A DNA stretch of 35,820 nucleotides from Formivibrio sp. (lineage in GTDB: Bacteria > Pseudomonadota > Gammaproteobacteria > Burkholderiales > Chitinibacteraceae): the NCBI GenBank assembly GCA_031291275.1, contig JARLJJ010000187.1, positions 1 through 35,820 of the forward strand. The letters run 5' to 3'. The translations under genes were made by a program, and so were the position numbers. Of the stretch, positions 14,896 through 24,311 are shown piece by piece; within the stretch, counting starts at the first letter, position 1, and every line of letters starts with the position of its first letter. The notes beneath the pieces are model-generated. The model was not told the origin of the DNA, ran no database searches, and saw only the letters and a list, made by a program, of their open reading frames with translations.

Positions 14896-15762
14896 ATGAA
14901 TTCCCGGTTAATCTCACTTTTATTCTGGATAATGCATTGGCTGCCGTTTCCCCTTTTGCGCATCAAGGGTGCAGTCTTAGGTGAGACCCTCTGCCTGCTA
15001 ATGAAACGCCGCCGCAATATTGGTCTGCGCAACCTGCAAATCTGCTTTCCGGACTGGACAGAGGTTGAACGCCGACGAGTGCTGCATCGCCATTTCCGTG
15101 AACTGGCATCCGCCCTGCTGGGTTACAGCATTTTGCTCTATGGCTCACCTCAACGTATTGCACGCCTGGTTAAAACTGAAGGTATTGAACATTACCTTGC
15201 CGCCAAGGCGCAGTTTCCAGTCATTGTTTTGGGTCCACACTTTCTTGGTATCGATTATGGCGGCATTCGCCACACCATCGACTACGGCGGCGCAAGCATG
15301 TATTCTGCCCAGCGTATTGGAGCATTCGATCAGCTCCTGTTACGCGCGCGTACCCGCTTCAACAATCCCTTACTCATCAAACGCAGTGACGGAATTCGCG
15401 CCTGCGTACGTGCGCTCAAAGAAGGCCGCTGCTTCTATTACCTGCCGGATCAGGATCTCGGGCCACGCGAATCCATTTTCACCCCTTTTTTCAACATCCC
15501 CACTGCCACAATCCCCGCACTGCCCCGGCTGGCACAACTTGCCCACGCCAAAGTAATTCCAATGGTCACTGAAATGACCCCCACCGGCTTTAAAGTGCGC
15601 TATTACCCAGCATGGGATGACTTCCCTTCAGGAGATGTCCTTGCCGACACGGCACGTATGAATAGTTTTATCGAGGACCGCGTGCGCGAACTGCCGTCGC
15701 AATATTACTGGCTACACCGCCGCTTCAAAACTCGTCCCGAAGGCACTCCCCCGCTTTATTAA
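14896..15762 (+). CDS. Lipid A biosynthesis lauroyl/acyl transferase (LpxL/HtrB family)
   Basis: A 288-residue inner-membrane-associated enzyme of the late acyltransferase family, which adds a secondary acyl chain to Kdo-lipid A. One hydrophobic N-terminal segment (about 5-35) anchors it. The catalytic H-x4-D motif is His115 to Asp120 in GPHFLGID. DGIRACVRALKEGRCFYYLPDQD is the family's substrate/acyl region, and the ending QYYWLHRRFKTRPEG is characteristic. Its length is slightly below the ~305 of E. coli LpxL. An AGG ribosome site lies about 9 bases before the ATG. It stands alone, divergent from metK; a TACAAT near 14775 could be its -10. Which acyl chain it carries cannot be told. Confidence 0.9.
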   Translation: MNSRLISLLFWIMHWLPFPLLRIKGAVLGETLCLLMKRRRNIGLRNLQICFPDWTEVERRRVLHRHFRELASALLGYSILLYGSPQRIARLVKTEGIEHYLAAKAQFPVIVLGPHFLGIDYGGIRHTIDYGGASMYSAQRIGAFDQLLLRARTRFNNPLLIKRSDGIRACVRALKEGRCFYYLPDQDLGPRESIFTPFFNIPTATIPALPRLAQLAHAKVIPMVTEMTPTGFKVRYYPAWDDFPSGDVLADTARMNSFIEDRVRELPSQYYWLHRRFKTRPEGTPPLY

Positions 15763-15845
15763 AAGTTGCACCGCAACAAATAACTTTCATTCCAGCATCA
15801 TCCTGCTAGCTTATAAGCTGTATCTAATCTTGCAGGAGTTCTCTC

Positions 15846-16850
15846 ATGGCACGTTCCGCCCTTGTCATCAGTGGTGGCGCACCTAATGCCACGCTCGTAG
15901 CGGGTGCGCTAGTCGCTTTTCATGAACTAGGTATCCACTTCGACGTCGTCTCCACCGCCGGCGCCGGGGCGCTGTTGGGATTGATGTATCTGGCACCAAA
16001 GAACGGCGATCCGGTTTCTACCTTGCGCGGCTTGTCCGAGATGGGCGTGGCAGATCCGCTCTACCAACAGTTTCCGGTCAACTTCAAGGTTTTCAACAAG
16101 CCCGGCATCATGGCTGATGCCTATCGGCAGATGCTGGGCATGAACCCATTATTCACTCAACTCAAGGACTGGCCTGCGAAGGATCCTTTATCACAATGGC
16201 TCAAGGATAGTGCGGAACTGGCGTTGGCCTGCACCTGCCCAAGCGATCTCAATACTTCCTCCACCGGACTTTGCGCGCACGTGCCATTTATTGAGGAAAT
16301 CATTAACTTTGATGCAGTACCCGAGATCGTTCCGGCCTTTTACGTAAATGCCTATAATCTTTCCACGCGAAAAATGGCGAACTGGAAACAAAACGAGATT
16401 GACCCACTGCATTTGCAGGCAGCACTTTCCTTCCCCTTTATCTATCCGCCCACTCAAATTGGCGATGAATATTTTATTGAAGGCGCCACGATCGACTGTC
16501 TGAACTTCAAAGACCTGCTGAAAAACCATCCAGACCTGGAAGAAATCGTTGTCTTCGACATCCTTGGCGCTGAGCGGCTATTGCACCCTCCGCGCGATCT
16601 TTACGACGCCTGGGTGATGTCGCTGATTACACCGTTGGTAGAAATCGCCCGTGACGATGTGAAGATTTTCGAAGATCGCTACAAAGGGAACATTTGCCTG
16701 CATAAGGTACCCTTGCTGGACAGCATCCCGGACGAGGTGCTGACAGAAGTATTCGACTGGTCGCGCTCCAATCTGAATCGCCTGTACGACATCGGGCATG
16801 CGGCTACGACGGCTTGGGCGAAGAAACATCTGGCCCACCTCAAAAAATAA
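15846..16850 (+). CDS. Patatin-like protein lacking the catalytic Ser-Asp dyad
   Basis: A 334-residue protein with the overall patatin layout: an N-terminal glycine loop (ISGGAPNATLVAGAL, about 8-22), the nucleophile-elbow region STAGAGALLG (36-45), and a block matching the usual FPP...DGG region (FPFIYPPTQIGDEYFIEGATIDCLN, about 197-220). In active patatins these read GGGxRG, GxSxG and DG[GA]. Here the serine position is Gly39 and the aspartate is Glu212, so hydrolase activity is unlikely. It has AGGAG 8 bases before its ATG, an intact frame and a terminator, so it is not a broken gene but a probable pseudoenzyme. A perfect 12-bp palindrome at 15808-15819 lies in its leader. The actual role is unknown. 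Confidence 0.78.
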   Translation: MARSALVISGGAPNATLVAGALVAFHELGIHFDVVSTAGAGALLGLMYLAPKNGDPVSTLRGLSEMGVADPLYQQFPVNFKVFNKPGIMADAYRQMLGMNPLFTQLKDWPAKDPLSQWLKDSAELALACTCPSDLNTSSTGLCAHVPFIEEIINFDAVPEIVPAFYVNAYNLSTRKMANWKQNEIDPLHLQAALSFPFIYPPTQIGDEYFIEGATIDCLNFKDLLKNHPDLEEIVVFDILGAERLLHPPRDLYDAWVMSLITPLVEIARDDVKIFEDRYKGNICLHKVPLLDSIPDEVLTEVFDWSRSNLNRLYDIGHAATTAWAKKHLAHLKK

Positions 16851-16866
16851 AATTGCGCCACAAAAA

Positions 16867-16897
16867 CAAAGGCAGTGGCGATTTGCCACTGCCTTTG
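16867..16897. terminator. Bidirectional intrinsic terminator
   Basis: Perfect 13-bp arms (16867-16879 and 16885-16897) with a 5-base loop lie between the convergent patatin-like and ptsI genes. The minus-strand side runs into TTTGTTTTTG, and the plus side has CTTTGTTG. Confidence 0.85.
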
Positions 16898-16921
16898 TTG
16901 ATTACATGCCACGTTCGTCAG

Positions 16922-18646
16922 TTACCGATTCAGCTCAAGCAATAAATCACGCATCTGATCACTCTCTTCCGCAGCCAGCATGCGTTCCACCAATGGCCGT
17001 ATCGTAGACAGGTCTGCGGTCAGCAACTGCTGCTTCACCTTGAGCAACTGAATTGGCAGCATCGAAAACCGACGCAAGCCCAAACCCAGCAGCAAGCGCG
17101 AGAGCTGCGGATCACCGGCCATTTCACCACACATGGCCACGGATTTTCCCATGCGGTCCGCAGTGGCAATGACATGTGAAATCAATGCCAGCACCGCCGG
17201 ATGTAGCGGATCGTAAAGATGCGAAACCGCGTCATCGGTACGATCAACCGCCATGGTGTACTGGATCAGATCGTTGGTACCGATCGAGATATAGTCGAGA
17301 TGCGCCAGGAACTTGGCCACGGCCACCGCCGCCGCAGGGGTTTCGATCATCCCACCCAGCTCCACATTGTCTCCGTAAGGGATGCCTTCCTCACGCAATT
17401 GCGCCTTCACCTCTTCAATATGGTTTCTGGTCGCACGCACTTCCGCAATTTGCGAGAGCATCGGCAACAGCAGTTTCACCGGGCCAAAGGCCGAGGCACG
17501 CAAAATGGCGCGCAACTGGGTGCGAAACACCTGAGGCTCGGCCAAGCATAGCCGTATACCGGTCAGACCCAGCGCGGGATTGGGCGACAAGCTTTCCTGT
17601 TGCCATTTGGCGACTTTGTCTTTGCCCAAATCGAGCGTGCGAATAACAACTGGACGCCCTTCCATCATCTGCACCACGCGACGGTAGGCTTCGAATTGCT
17701 CTTCTTCGGTCGGCAGATCATCTTCGCTCAGAAATAGAAATTCCGACCGGAACAAACCGATACCGGTCGCACCATATTCCAGTGCATCTTCCGTATCATC
17801 TGGCAACTCGATATTGCCGAACAACTCAACTTCAATACCATCAAGGGTAACAGGACGGCTCAAGCGGATGTCGAGCAACGCACGTTGTTTGCCCAACCAC
17901 TCCTCGCTACGCGTGCGGTACTCTTCCAGAACACGCTCATCCGGATCGATCACCACCACGCCGCTCACGCCATCAACAATAATGAGCTCACCCTCGCGAA
18001 TCAGCTCACGTGCATGGCGCAAGGCCAATACCGAAGGAAGATCAAGACTACGTGCCAGAATCGCCGTATGCGATGTCGGGCCGCCCACATCGGTGATAAA
18101 CGCGAGATAGCGCGAATCTTTGAACAACACCATATCGGCCGGCGACAAATCGTGCGCAACGAGGATGCAATCTGTTCCGCACTCCTGGATGTGACTCCCA
18201 GCATCATGTCCAGCCAGTGTTTTTTGTACTCGTTCGACGACCTGCAGTACATCCGAACGTCGCTCGCGCAGGTATTCGTCCTCTATTTCGTCGAACTGTG
18301 ACAGTAGTACTTCCAATTGCTGTTGCAACGCCCATTCGGCATTACAGTGCTCATTTTCAATCAGATCGATGGGTTCATGTGACAAGGTGTGATCATTGAG
18401 CAGCATGATATGCAGGCTAAGAAACGCACCCAGCTCTGCAGGCGCATTTTCCGGAATACTCGACCACAGCGTTTCCAGTTCCTTGCGAGTATGCCGTATC
18501 GCATTTTCGAAACGCTCGATTTCAGCTCGCACATCTTCGGGTGCCAGCCGGTAATGCGCCACTTCGATGTTGGTACGCGTGACCAGCCGGGCATATCCGA
18601 TCGCGATACCGCCACCAATGCCGATCCCTTGCAGCGTGATACTCAT
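16922..18646 (-). CDS. ptsI: PTS enzyme I (phosphoenolpyruvate-protein phosphotransferase)
   Basis: A 574-residue cytoplasmic enzyme that takes phosphate from PEP onto its own histidine and passes it to HPr. The phospho-histidine is His193 in GGPTSHTAILARSL. The C-terminal PEP-binding barrel has GIGLFRSEFLF, VVIRTLDLG, GGMIETPAA and the active-site cysteine in AMCGEMAGDP. The ATG at 18646 has AGGAG 5 bases upstream and gives the normal N-terminus (MSITLQGIGIGGGIAIG); the frame stays open upstream but that part is not conserved. It is the last gene of the gshA-gshB-apbE-EIIA-HPr-EI run, 156 bases after HPr. With no sugar permease nearby it belongs to a regulatory PTS. Confidence 0.95.
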   Translation of the reverse strand: MSITLQGIGIGGGIAIGYARLVTRTNIEVAHYRLAPEDVRAEIERFENAIRHTRKELETLWSSIPENAPAELGAFLSLHIMLLNDHTLSHEPIDLIENEHCNAEWALQQQLEVLLSQFDEIEDEYLRERRSDVLQVVERVQKTLAGHDAGSHIQECGTDCILVAHDLSPADMVLFKDSRYLAFITDVGGPTSHTAILARSLDLPSVLALRHARELIREGELIIVDGVSGVVVIDPDERVLEEYRTRSEEWLGKQRALLDIRLSRPVTLDGIEVELFGNIELPDDTEDALEYGATGIGLFRSEFLFLSEDDLPTEEEQFEAYRRVVQMMEGRPVVIRTLDLGKDKVAKWQQESLSPNPALGLTGIRLCLAEPQVFRTQLRAILRASAFGPVKLLLPMLSQIAEVRATRNHIEEVKAQLREEGIPYGDNVELGGMIETPAAAVAVAKFLAHLDYISIGTNDLIQYTMAVDRTDDAVSHLYDPLHPAVLALISHVIATADRMGKSVAMCGEMAGDPQLSRLLLGLGLRRFSMLPIQLLKVKQQLLTADLSTIRPLVERMLAAEESDQMRDLLLELNR

Positions 18647-18802
18647 TCCATCTCCTCGCGTCCAGCGCAACCCTTCAATTGCACCGGCCGGTCTCCCTCT
18701 GTAGGGGTATCTCCGCCATTGATCCTCGACCACAGACCTCGTTCAAGCAAGTATTCGAAGTCGTGCCGCTACATACAAAACACATCCGAGAACAAAGAGC
18801 GC

Positions 18803-19075
18803 TTACTCGCCCTCGCCAAACTTGTCCGCCACGAGAGCAACCAGGGCAGACAAGGCATCCGCATCATCCGGACCATCGAACGTTTCGATATTGATTTTGC
18901 TGCCCTTGCCAGCCGCCAACATCATCACACCCATGATTGATTTGGCATTCACCCGGCGCTGGCCGCGCGATACCCACACCTCGCAGGCATACTGAGTAGC
19001 CAGCTGGGTAAACTTGCTGGAGGCTCGGGCATGCAAACCCAGCTTGTTGACAATTTCGACTTCCTGTACTGGCAT
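18803..19075 (-). CDS. ptsH: PTS phosphocarrier protein HPr
   Basis: A 90-residue cytoplasmic carrier. NKLGLHARASSKF places the phosphorylated His at 15. Ser46 in AKSIMGVMMLAA is the second, regulatory site that HPr kinase modifies in organisms that have it. The C-terminus (FDGPDDADALSALVALV) is typical. The ATG at 19075 was chosen over an in-frame TTG three codons upstream; AGGA lies 10 bases before the ATG. It receives phosphate from enzyme I and, judged by its neighbour 20 bases upstream, hands it to the EIIA(Man)-type protein. Confidence 0.95.
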   Translation of the reverse strand: MPVQEVEIVNKLGLHARASSKFTQLATQYACEVWVSRGQRRVNAKSIMGVMMLAAGKGSKINIETFDGPDDADALSALVALVADKFGEGE

Positions 19076-19095
19076 TACAATCAATTCCTGTTTTA

Positions 19096-19494
19096 TTAGT
19101 CTGGTTCTCGCGGCGCCATATACAGCACCCCTTCAAGCCCACCGGTAATCGCTTTGCTGACCACCACTTCTAGAGGTTGATGACAATAGGTCAGTGCCCG
19201 CACCAGCATAGGCAGATTCACGCCTGCCACAGCCTCTATCCTGCCCGGCTTAACCAGCCGACTTGCCACATTGGAAGGTGTGCCCCCGAAGATATCGGTC
19301 AGCAGCAATACGCCCGAGCCATCGTCAAGGCTCTCACATACCCGGCGTGCACGTTCCAGCACCTCGTCGGGATCGTCCGCCTTGCTAACTGCCAGATGTG
19401 CCAAGTTGGGCACATCGCGCTGCATGATGTGCCGGGCACACGCCAGAAGGGCGTCGCCAAGCATGACGTGGGTAACGATAACAATACCGACCAT
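19096..19494 (-). CDS. PTS EIIA component, mannose/fructose type
   Basis: A 132-residue single-domain EIIA(Man) protein. The phosphorylated His is residue 9 in GIVIVTHVMLGDALL. LLTDIFGGTPSNVASRL and INLP-like VAGVNLPMLVRALTY are conserved features of the family. No EIIB, EIIC or EIID is linked, so sugar transport is unlikely and a sensory role is more plausible; in other betaproteobacteria this protein sits in the same place before HPr. The ATG at 19494 follows GGGA by 4 bases; an upstream extension in frame is not conserved. Confidence 0.9.
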   Translation of the reverse strand: MVGIVIVTHVMLGDALLACARHIMQRDVPNLAHLAVSKADDPDEVLERARRVCESLDDGSGVLLLTDIFGGTPSNVASRLVKPGRIEAVAGVNLPMLVRALTYCHQPLEVVVSKAITGGLEGVLYMAPREPD

Positions 19495-19576
19495 AAGTCC
19501 CGTTCCGCTGCAAAAGCCTGAATGCCGACAATGATATAGCCGAACGCGGCTTATGCCGAGCCCTCCAAGCAATCCA

Positions 19577-20605
19577 TTACTCGATTGTGACTATTTTGGT
19601 CGGCTTTTCTAGCCAAACCACACGGGAAAGCATCGTTGGCGTCGCCAAAACCGTACCCGCAGCATCAACGATCAGCATATCGTGAATACCAAACCGTTTG
19701 GCATAGCGCAACGCAGTGCCAGGACCGCCAATATAAATTGGCTTGGTTGCTGCATCCGACAGCGTACCCGCCTCTGGACCAGAAGGCACAATCACTGTTG
19801 CAGACTGCACTTGATCCGCAGGCCGCCCCGTTCGCGGATCAATCAGATGGGCATAGCGTATGCCATCTTTTATAAAAAATCGCTGGTAATCACCAGAGGT
19901 CCCAATAGCTTCACCGTCATGCAGCTCAATCGTGGCCATAGCCAAGGGCTTACGCGGATGCTGCAGACCGACCTTCCAGGGTTCACCATCCTTGCTACCC
20001 ATTGCAAGTACATTACCGCCAATGTTGATCAGCGCATTTTTCACACCACGCGCATGCAGCATACCCGCCAGACGATCCAGTGCCCACCCCTTGGCGAAGC
20101 CTCCCAAATCCACAGACACTGCCCGGTTGCGACTGCTCACATGTCCGGGCTCAAAACGCAGATCCTCGAGACTAGGCTTCTCAGCAAGCGCCTTGGCAAT
20201 GGCTTGCGGGTCGGGCGTGACCGGCTCGAAGGTATCGCGCTGAAAGCCCCAAAGTGCAATCAACTTTCCCACGGCAGGATTGAACAACTGATCCGACCTG
20301 CGTGCATACTCTGCGGCCTGCCGCAACATACCGGCCAACTCATCATCAACGGGCGCGGACTCTCCCCTGGCAAAAGCCGCATTCATCCGGGTGACATCCG
20401 AAGGCCGCCACGCATGCAGCTTGGCATGCAAACGGTCAAGCTCAGACAAAGCCTCACTTGCTGCTTGCTGAGCTTTGCTCTCTTCCATCCCCCAGATTGA
20501 CAGGGTTACCCGCGTACCAAAGACATAGCTTTCCTGCTGATACAAAGCCGGTTTGCCACACCCGGCCAACAGCAATAACAAACACAAGACAATAAAACGG
20601 CGCAT
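19577..20605 (-). CDS. apbE: FAD:protein FMN transferase (ApbE), lipoprotein
   Basis: A 342-residue periplasmic lipoprotein that attaches FMN covalently to threonine of target flavoproteins such as Rnf or Nqr subunits. The signal peptide ends in the lipobox LAGC, with lipidated Cys16. The ApbE core is clear: SYVFGTRVTLSIWG, DLGGFAKGWALDRL (flavin and metal binding), NIGGNVLAMG, GTSGDYQRFF, HLIDPRTGRPA and a metal-site SDAATKP near the end. Its ATG overlaps the gshB stop (TGATG), so the two are translationally coupled. Why a flavinylating enzyme sits between glutathione and PTS genes is not evident; no Rnf or Nqr gene is in the window. Confidence 0.93.
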   Translation of the reverse strand: MRRFIVLCLLLLLAGCGKPALYQQESYVFGTRVTLSIWGMEESKAQQAASEALSELDRLHAKLHAWRPSDVTRMNAAFARGESAPVDDELAGMLRQAAEYARRSDQLFNPAVGKLIALWGFQRDTFEPVTPDPQAIAKALAEKPSLEDLRFEPGHVSSRNRAVSVDLGGFAKGWALDRLAGMLHARGVKNALINIGGNVLAMGSKDGEPWKVGLQHPRKPLAMATIELHDGEAIGTSGDYQRFFIKDGIRYAHLIDPRTGRPADQVQSATVIVPSGPEAGTLSDAATKPIYIGGPGTALRYAKRFGIHDMLIVDAAGTVLATPTMLSRVVWLEKPTKIVTIE

Positions 20606-21552
20606 CAACTCACCCGATACTCGATCGCATCGATGAATAATCCTGCAACATTAATGCCGGATGCTGCGCTGATTTCCATGAAACAGGTTGGGCTGGTCAC
20701 ATTTACCTCGGTCAGATAGTCGCCAATGATGTCGAGCCCAACTAGCAGCAATCCCCGTGCCAGCATGTCCGGTCCAAGCGCTTCAGCAATAGCCCGGTCA
20801 CGCGCCGTCAGAGGGCGCGCCACGCCAGTGCCGCCCACCGCCAGATTTCCGCGTGTTTCGCCAGCCTTGGGAATACGCGCCAGGCACCAATCCACCGGTT
20901 TGCCGTCGATCACCAGCACCCGTTTGTCGCCATCCGCGATTTCCGGGATAAACCGTTGCGCCATCACGGTGCGCGCGCCATTGTCCGTGAGCGTTTCAAT
21001 GATGGAACCGATATTCGGATCATCGCGGCGCAACCGGAAAATACCGATCCCGCCCATGCCATCGAGTGGCTTGAGAATGATATCGCCGTGCTCGGCCAGA
21101 AAGGCACGGATATCCACTTCCTGCTGACTGACCAGCGTTGGCGCCGCAAATTCCGGGTAGCGCAACACCGACAATTTTTCGTTGAAATCGCGCAATGCCT
21201 GTCCGGAATTGAACACGCGGGCACCATGCGCCTCGGCCAAACTCAAGAGTTGCGTGGCATACAGGTACTGCTGGTCGAACGGTGGATCCTTGCGCATGAC
21301 CACCGCATCGACATCGGCCAGCACGACACTTTCATAGTCGCCCTCTTCATACCACGCATGACCCAGTTGCAACTCGGTAAAAGTCAGCCGTGCGGACTGT
21401 ATTTCCACCTGGCCATTCCGTACCCGCAAGGTTTGAGCCTGACCCGTCCAGATTTCGTGACCACGGACAGCCGCTTCACGCATCATGGCGTAACTGGAAT
21501 CCTTGTAGATTTTCAGCTCGTTCAGCGGATCAACGATAAACAGCAGCTTCAT
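20605..21552 (-). CDS. gshB: Glutathione synthetase
   Basis: A 315-residue cytoplasmic ATP-grasp ligase that adds glycine to gamma-glutamylcysteine. The start [24 protein letters not shown] is diagnostic of bacterial Gsh[13 protein letters not shown] is the ATP-grasp glycine loop, RFIPEI and [12 protein letters not shown] lie in the ATP site, and [17 protein letters not shown] closes the metal site. Its ATG overlaps the gshA stop in ATGA, so the two steps of glutathione synthesis are made together. Confidence 0.96.
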   Translation of the reverse strand: MKLLFIVDPLNELKIYKDSSYAMMREAAVRGHEIWTGQAQTLRVRNGQVEIQSARLTFTELQLGHAWYEEGDYESVVLADVDAVVMRKDPPFDQQYLYATQLLSLAEAHGARVFNSGQALRDFNEKLSVLRYPEFAAPTLVSQQEVDIRAFLAEHGDIILKPLDGMGGIGIFRLRRDDPNIGSIIETLTDNGARTVMAQRFIPEIADGDKRVLVIDGKPVDWCLARIPKAGETRGNLAVGGTGVARPLTARDRAIAEALGPDMLARGLLLVGLDIIGDYLTEVNVTSPTCFMEISAASGINVAGLFIDAIEYRVS

Positions 21553-22853
21553 GCCAGAGCCTCCGCGGGGGCCAGCAACAAGTCTTCGCTTTCTTCCACC
21601 TCCAAGGCCGCGGCCAGCAAGGCCAGTCGAGCCACCACACCATAAGAATAGAAGCGGTTAGCCTGGCAGTCCGGTCGACCGTCGCAATCGGGCGTATTGG
21701 ACGGCGTAGCAAAGGCCAGCGGCACGAAATGCATGCCGGGCGCATTGAGATTTTCATCCGGACCACGCCCGGTATGCACGCGGTAGAAACCGCCGACGAC
21801 GAAACGATCAATCATGTAGATCACCGGTTCGGCCACCGCCGCGTTGATCTGCTCGAAGGTCGGCACGCCTTCCTGCACGATCACCTGCGAGACTTCCAGC
21901 CCTTCCTTGACCACCGACATTTTGTTGCGTTGCTTGCGGTTCAGGCCGATCACGTCATCGGCCGACTTCACCGTCATCACCCCCATGCCATAGGTACCGG
22001 CGTCGGCTTTCACGATCACGAACGGCTCCTCGTCGATGCCATGTTCACCATATTTGACCCGAATCTTGGCCAGCATGTCGGATACCGTATCGGCTAATTG
22101 CTGCTCTCCCTCGCGGGCATGGAAATCCAGCCCGGAAACGCCGGCAAAATACGGGTTGATCACCCAGGGATCAATGCCGACCAATGCAGCGAAGTCATCA
22201 GCCACTCGGTCGTAAGCCGCAAAGTGACGCGTCTTGCGCCGTACCGCCCAGCCCGACTGCAACGGCGGCAGCAGGGTTTGCTCGAGGCCTTGCAACAATG
22301 CAGGAATACCCGCAGAAAGATCATTATTCAGCAAGACCACACAAGGATCGAAATCGGCCAGCTTGATCCGGTTTCCCTCGCGACGAACCGGTTCCAGGGT
22401 CAAACAACCGCCATCAGGCAGATCAAAACGGGTTGGCTGAGTGACATCCGGGTTAAATGTGCCAATTCGCACCAGAACGCCGGCCTGACGCAGAATGCGG
22501 GCAATGGCTGCCACATTTTGCAGGTAGAACAGATTGCGGGTGTGGTTTTCCGGAATCAACAGCAGTCGGCGCGCATCCGGACAAAAACCATCCAGCGCCA
22601 TCATGGCGGCCTGCACGCACAAAGGGTGGAAGTCGGGATTCAGATTGTTGAATCCTCCGGGAAACAGGTTCATATCCACCGGGGCCAGCTTGAACCCGGC
22701 ATTGCGTAAATCCACGGAACCGTAAAATGGCGGCGTGTGTTCCTGCCACTGATTGCGAAACCAGTGCTCGATTTCTGGCAAGGAACTCAGTATCTTGCGC
22801 TCCAGATCATGCAGGGGGCCAGACAGTGCGGTGGTGAGATGCGGGACGCTCAT
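21549..22853 (-). CDS. gshA: Glutamate-cysteine ligase, 'ferrooxidans' type
   Basis: A 434-residue cytoplasmic ligase making gamma-glutamylcysteine, the first glutathione step. It is not the E. coli-type GshA; the blocks [66 protein letters not shown] and [11 protein letters not shown] match the separate family first defined in Acidithiobacillus and common in betaproteobacteria. The ATG at 22853 has GGA 8 bases upstream; an in-frame TTG at 22865 is less likely. It heads the minus-strand gshA-gshB-apbE-PTS run and diverges from grxC. A 17-bp palindrome at 22876-22892 in the shared upstream region may be a regulator site. Confidence 0.93.
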   Translation of the reverse strand: MSVPHLTTALSGPLHDLERKILSSLPEIEHWFRNQWQEHTPPFYGSVDLRNAGFKLAPVDMNLFPGGFNNLNPDFHPLCVQAAMMALDGFCPDARRLLLIPENHTRNLFYLQNVAAIARILRQAGVLVRIGTFNPDVTQPTRFDLPDGGCLTLEPVRREGNRIKLADFDPCVVLLNNDLSAGIPALLQGLEQTLLPPLQSGWAVRRKTRHFAAYDRVADDFAALVGIDPWVINPYFAGVSGLDFHAREGEQQLADTVSDMLAKIRVKYGEHGIDEEPFVIVKADAGTYGMGVMTVKSADDVIGLNRKQRNKMSVVKEGLEVSQVIVQEGVPTFEQINAAVAEPVIYMIDRFVVGGFYRVHTGRGPDENLNAPGMHFVPLAFATPSNTPDCDGRPDCQANRFYSYGVVARLALLAAALEVEESEDLLLAPAEALA

Positions 22854-23060
22854 GGCAAATTCCAAGGCTAAGATAATATGCCCTGAGCATATGTGGGCGG
22901 AGCGCCATGAATCAAGATGTTGTGCAGCGGAACACCCATTCCCTTCGGCACGAGCCCACTTTTACCAATCCATGGAAAAGTACGCCCCCTTGAGAGCAAC
23001 AAGCCACGCCCCCATTATTTATGCACTCTTGCTCAATTGCGCTTATATCAGGATCACGAA

Positions 23061-23318
23061 ATGGCCCATATCATCATGTACAGCACCGGCATTTGCCCCT
23101 ACTGCATCCGGGCAGAACGCCTGCTGAATCAGAAAGGCATTACCGATATCGAAAAAATCCGCGTTGATCTGGACCCATCACGCCGCGGTGAAATGATCGA
23201 AAAAACCCAGCGTCGCACCGTGCCGCAAATATTTATCGACGGATTGCACGTAGGTGGATTCGATGATCTCGCTGCACTCGACCACGCCGGCAAGCTTGAT
23301 CCATTACTTGGGCGCTAG
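23061..23318 (+). CDS. grxC: Glutaredoxin 3
   Basis: An 85-residue cytoplasmic dithiol glutaredoxin that uses glutathione to reduce disulfides. The active site CPYC is at 12-15, followed by the family's TVPQIFIDG with cis-proline and GGFDDLAAL for glutathione binding. The ATG at 23061 has AGGA 7 bases upstream; the open frame further upstream is not conserved. It starts the grxC-secB-SH3b-gpsA run and stands back to back with the glutathione operon. Confidence 0.95.
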   Translation: MAHIIMYSTGICPYCIRAERLLNQKGITDIEKIRVDLDPSRRGEMIEKTQRRTVPQIFIDGLHVGGFDDLAALDHAGKLDPLLGR

Positions 23319-23398
23319 CTCCTGATTGCCGAATCATGCGATGATTCGATGTCTCGATTATTCGACTTTTAATCCAACCCGTTTTGATAGGAATCGCG

Positions 23399-23878
23399 AT
23401 GAGCGAAGAACAAGCACAAGAAGCCCAACAACCGGTTTTCTCAATCCAAAAGCTGTATGTAACCGACGTGTCCCTGGAATCACCCAACACGCCGATGACC
23501 TTCATGGAACAAGCCGCACCGGATATCAGTGTCAACTTCCAGAACCAGGCCCGTGGCTATGAAGGCGGCTTCTATGAAATTTCCCTCAAGGTAACCGCCG
23601 AAGCCAAGATCGAAGATCGCACCCTGTTCCTGGTTGAAGTCACCCAGGCTGGCCTGTTCAATATTGAAAACGTCCCGGCCGAAGAAATGGATGCGCTGAT
23701 GGGCATTGGCTGTCCCAGCATTCTGTTCCCCTACCTGCGCGAAGTCGTGTCCGATCTGACCACCCGCGCCGGCTTTGCACCGTTGCTGTTGCAACCGGTC
23801 AACTTCGAAGCCATCTTCATGCAACAACGGTTGGAACAACAAGCTCAAGCCCAAGGCGATGCGCAAACAACCCATTAA
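23399..23878 (+). CDS. secB: Protein-export chaperone SecB
   Basis: A 159-residue cytoplasmic tetrameric chaperone that holds preproteins unfolded and delivers them to SecA. FSIQKLYVTDVSLESPNTP, the acidic/beta region ISVNFQNQARGYEGGFYEISLKVT, IGCPSILFPYLREVVSDLTTRAGFAPLLLQPVNFEAIF and a flexible Gln-rich tail are typical. The ATG at 23399 has ATAGGA 6-7 bases upstream. Its end overlaps the following SH3b gene by 20 bases. Confidence 0.96.
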   Translation: MSEEQAQEAQQPVFSIQKLYVTDVSLESPNTPMTFMEQAAPDISVNFQNQARGYEGGFYEISLKVTAEAKIEDRTLFLVEVTQAGLFNIENVPAEEMDALMGIGCPSILFPYLREVVSDLTTRAGFAPLLLQPVNFEAIFMQQRLEQQAQAQGDAQTTH

Positions 23879-24311
23879 GTTCTGTCTTGGCCTCTGCGCG
23901 GTATTGGCCTTGCTGGCCAATACCGCCTACGCCCTCGATTTTCGCTCGGCAGCCAGTCACGGCGTAATCCTGTTTGACGCCCCGAACAACGCGGCGCACA
24001 AAGTGTTTGTGCTCAGTCGCGGCACCCCGCTGGAAATCATGGTCGACCAGGGCGATTGGATGCGTGTTCGTGACCAGGGCGGATCGCTCGCCTGGATCCA
24101 CAAGCAGGATCTTTCCAGCCAGCGCACTGTGCAGGTGATCAAACCCGCCAGCATTTACCGTGAAGCCGATAGCAAATCGCCGGTGCTCTTTCGCGCCAGC
24201 GCCGGACTGCTGCTCAACTTGCTGGAAAACACCAAAACCGGCTGGATCAAGATCAAACATCACGATGGCGATATTGGATACATCCGTATCGAGGAAGTCT
24301 GGGGCCTATGA
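23859..24311 (+). CDS. Exported SH3b-domain protein
   Basis: A 150-residue protein with a Sec signal peptide (MRKQPIKFC...TAYA, about 25 residues), so periplasmic. The mature part holds two bacterial SH3-like repeats, at about 27-80 ([41 protein letters not shown]) and 87-147 ([16 protein letters not shown]...[15 protein letters not shown]). Such domains usually bind peptidoglycan or partner proteins. The start overlaps the secB end by 20 bases and its ribosome site is poor, so translation is probably coupled to secB. Its stop overlaps the gpsA start (ATGA). No specific partner is known. Confidence 0.85.
   Translation: MRKQPIKFCLGLCAVLALLANTAYALDFRSAASHGVILFDAPNNAAHKVFVLSRGTPLEIMVDQGDWMRVRDQGGSLAWIHKQDLSSQRTVQVIKPASIYREADSKSPVLFRASAGLLLNLLENTKTGWIKIKHHDGDIGYIRIEEVWGL

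Noticed and set aside
15846-16850. Active phospholipase
   Set aside because: Both catalytic positions are substituted, so a hydrolase call is not supported.
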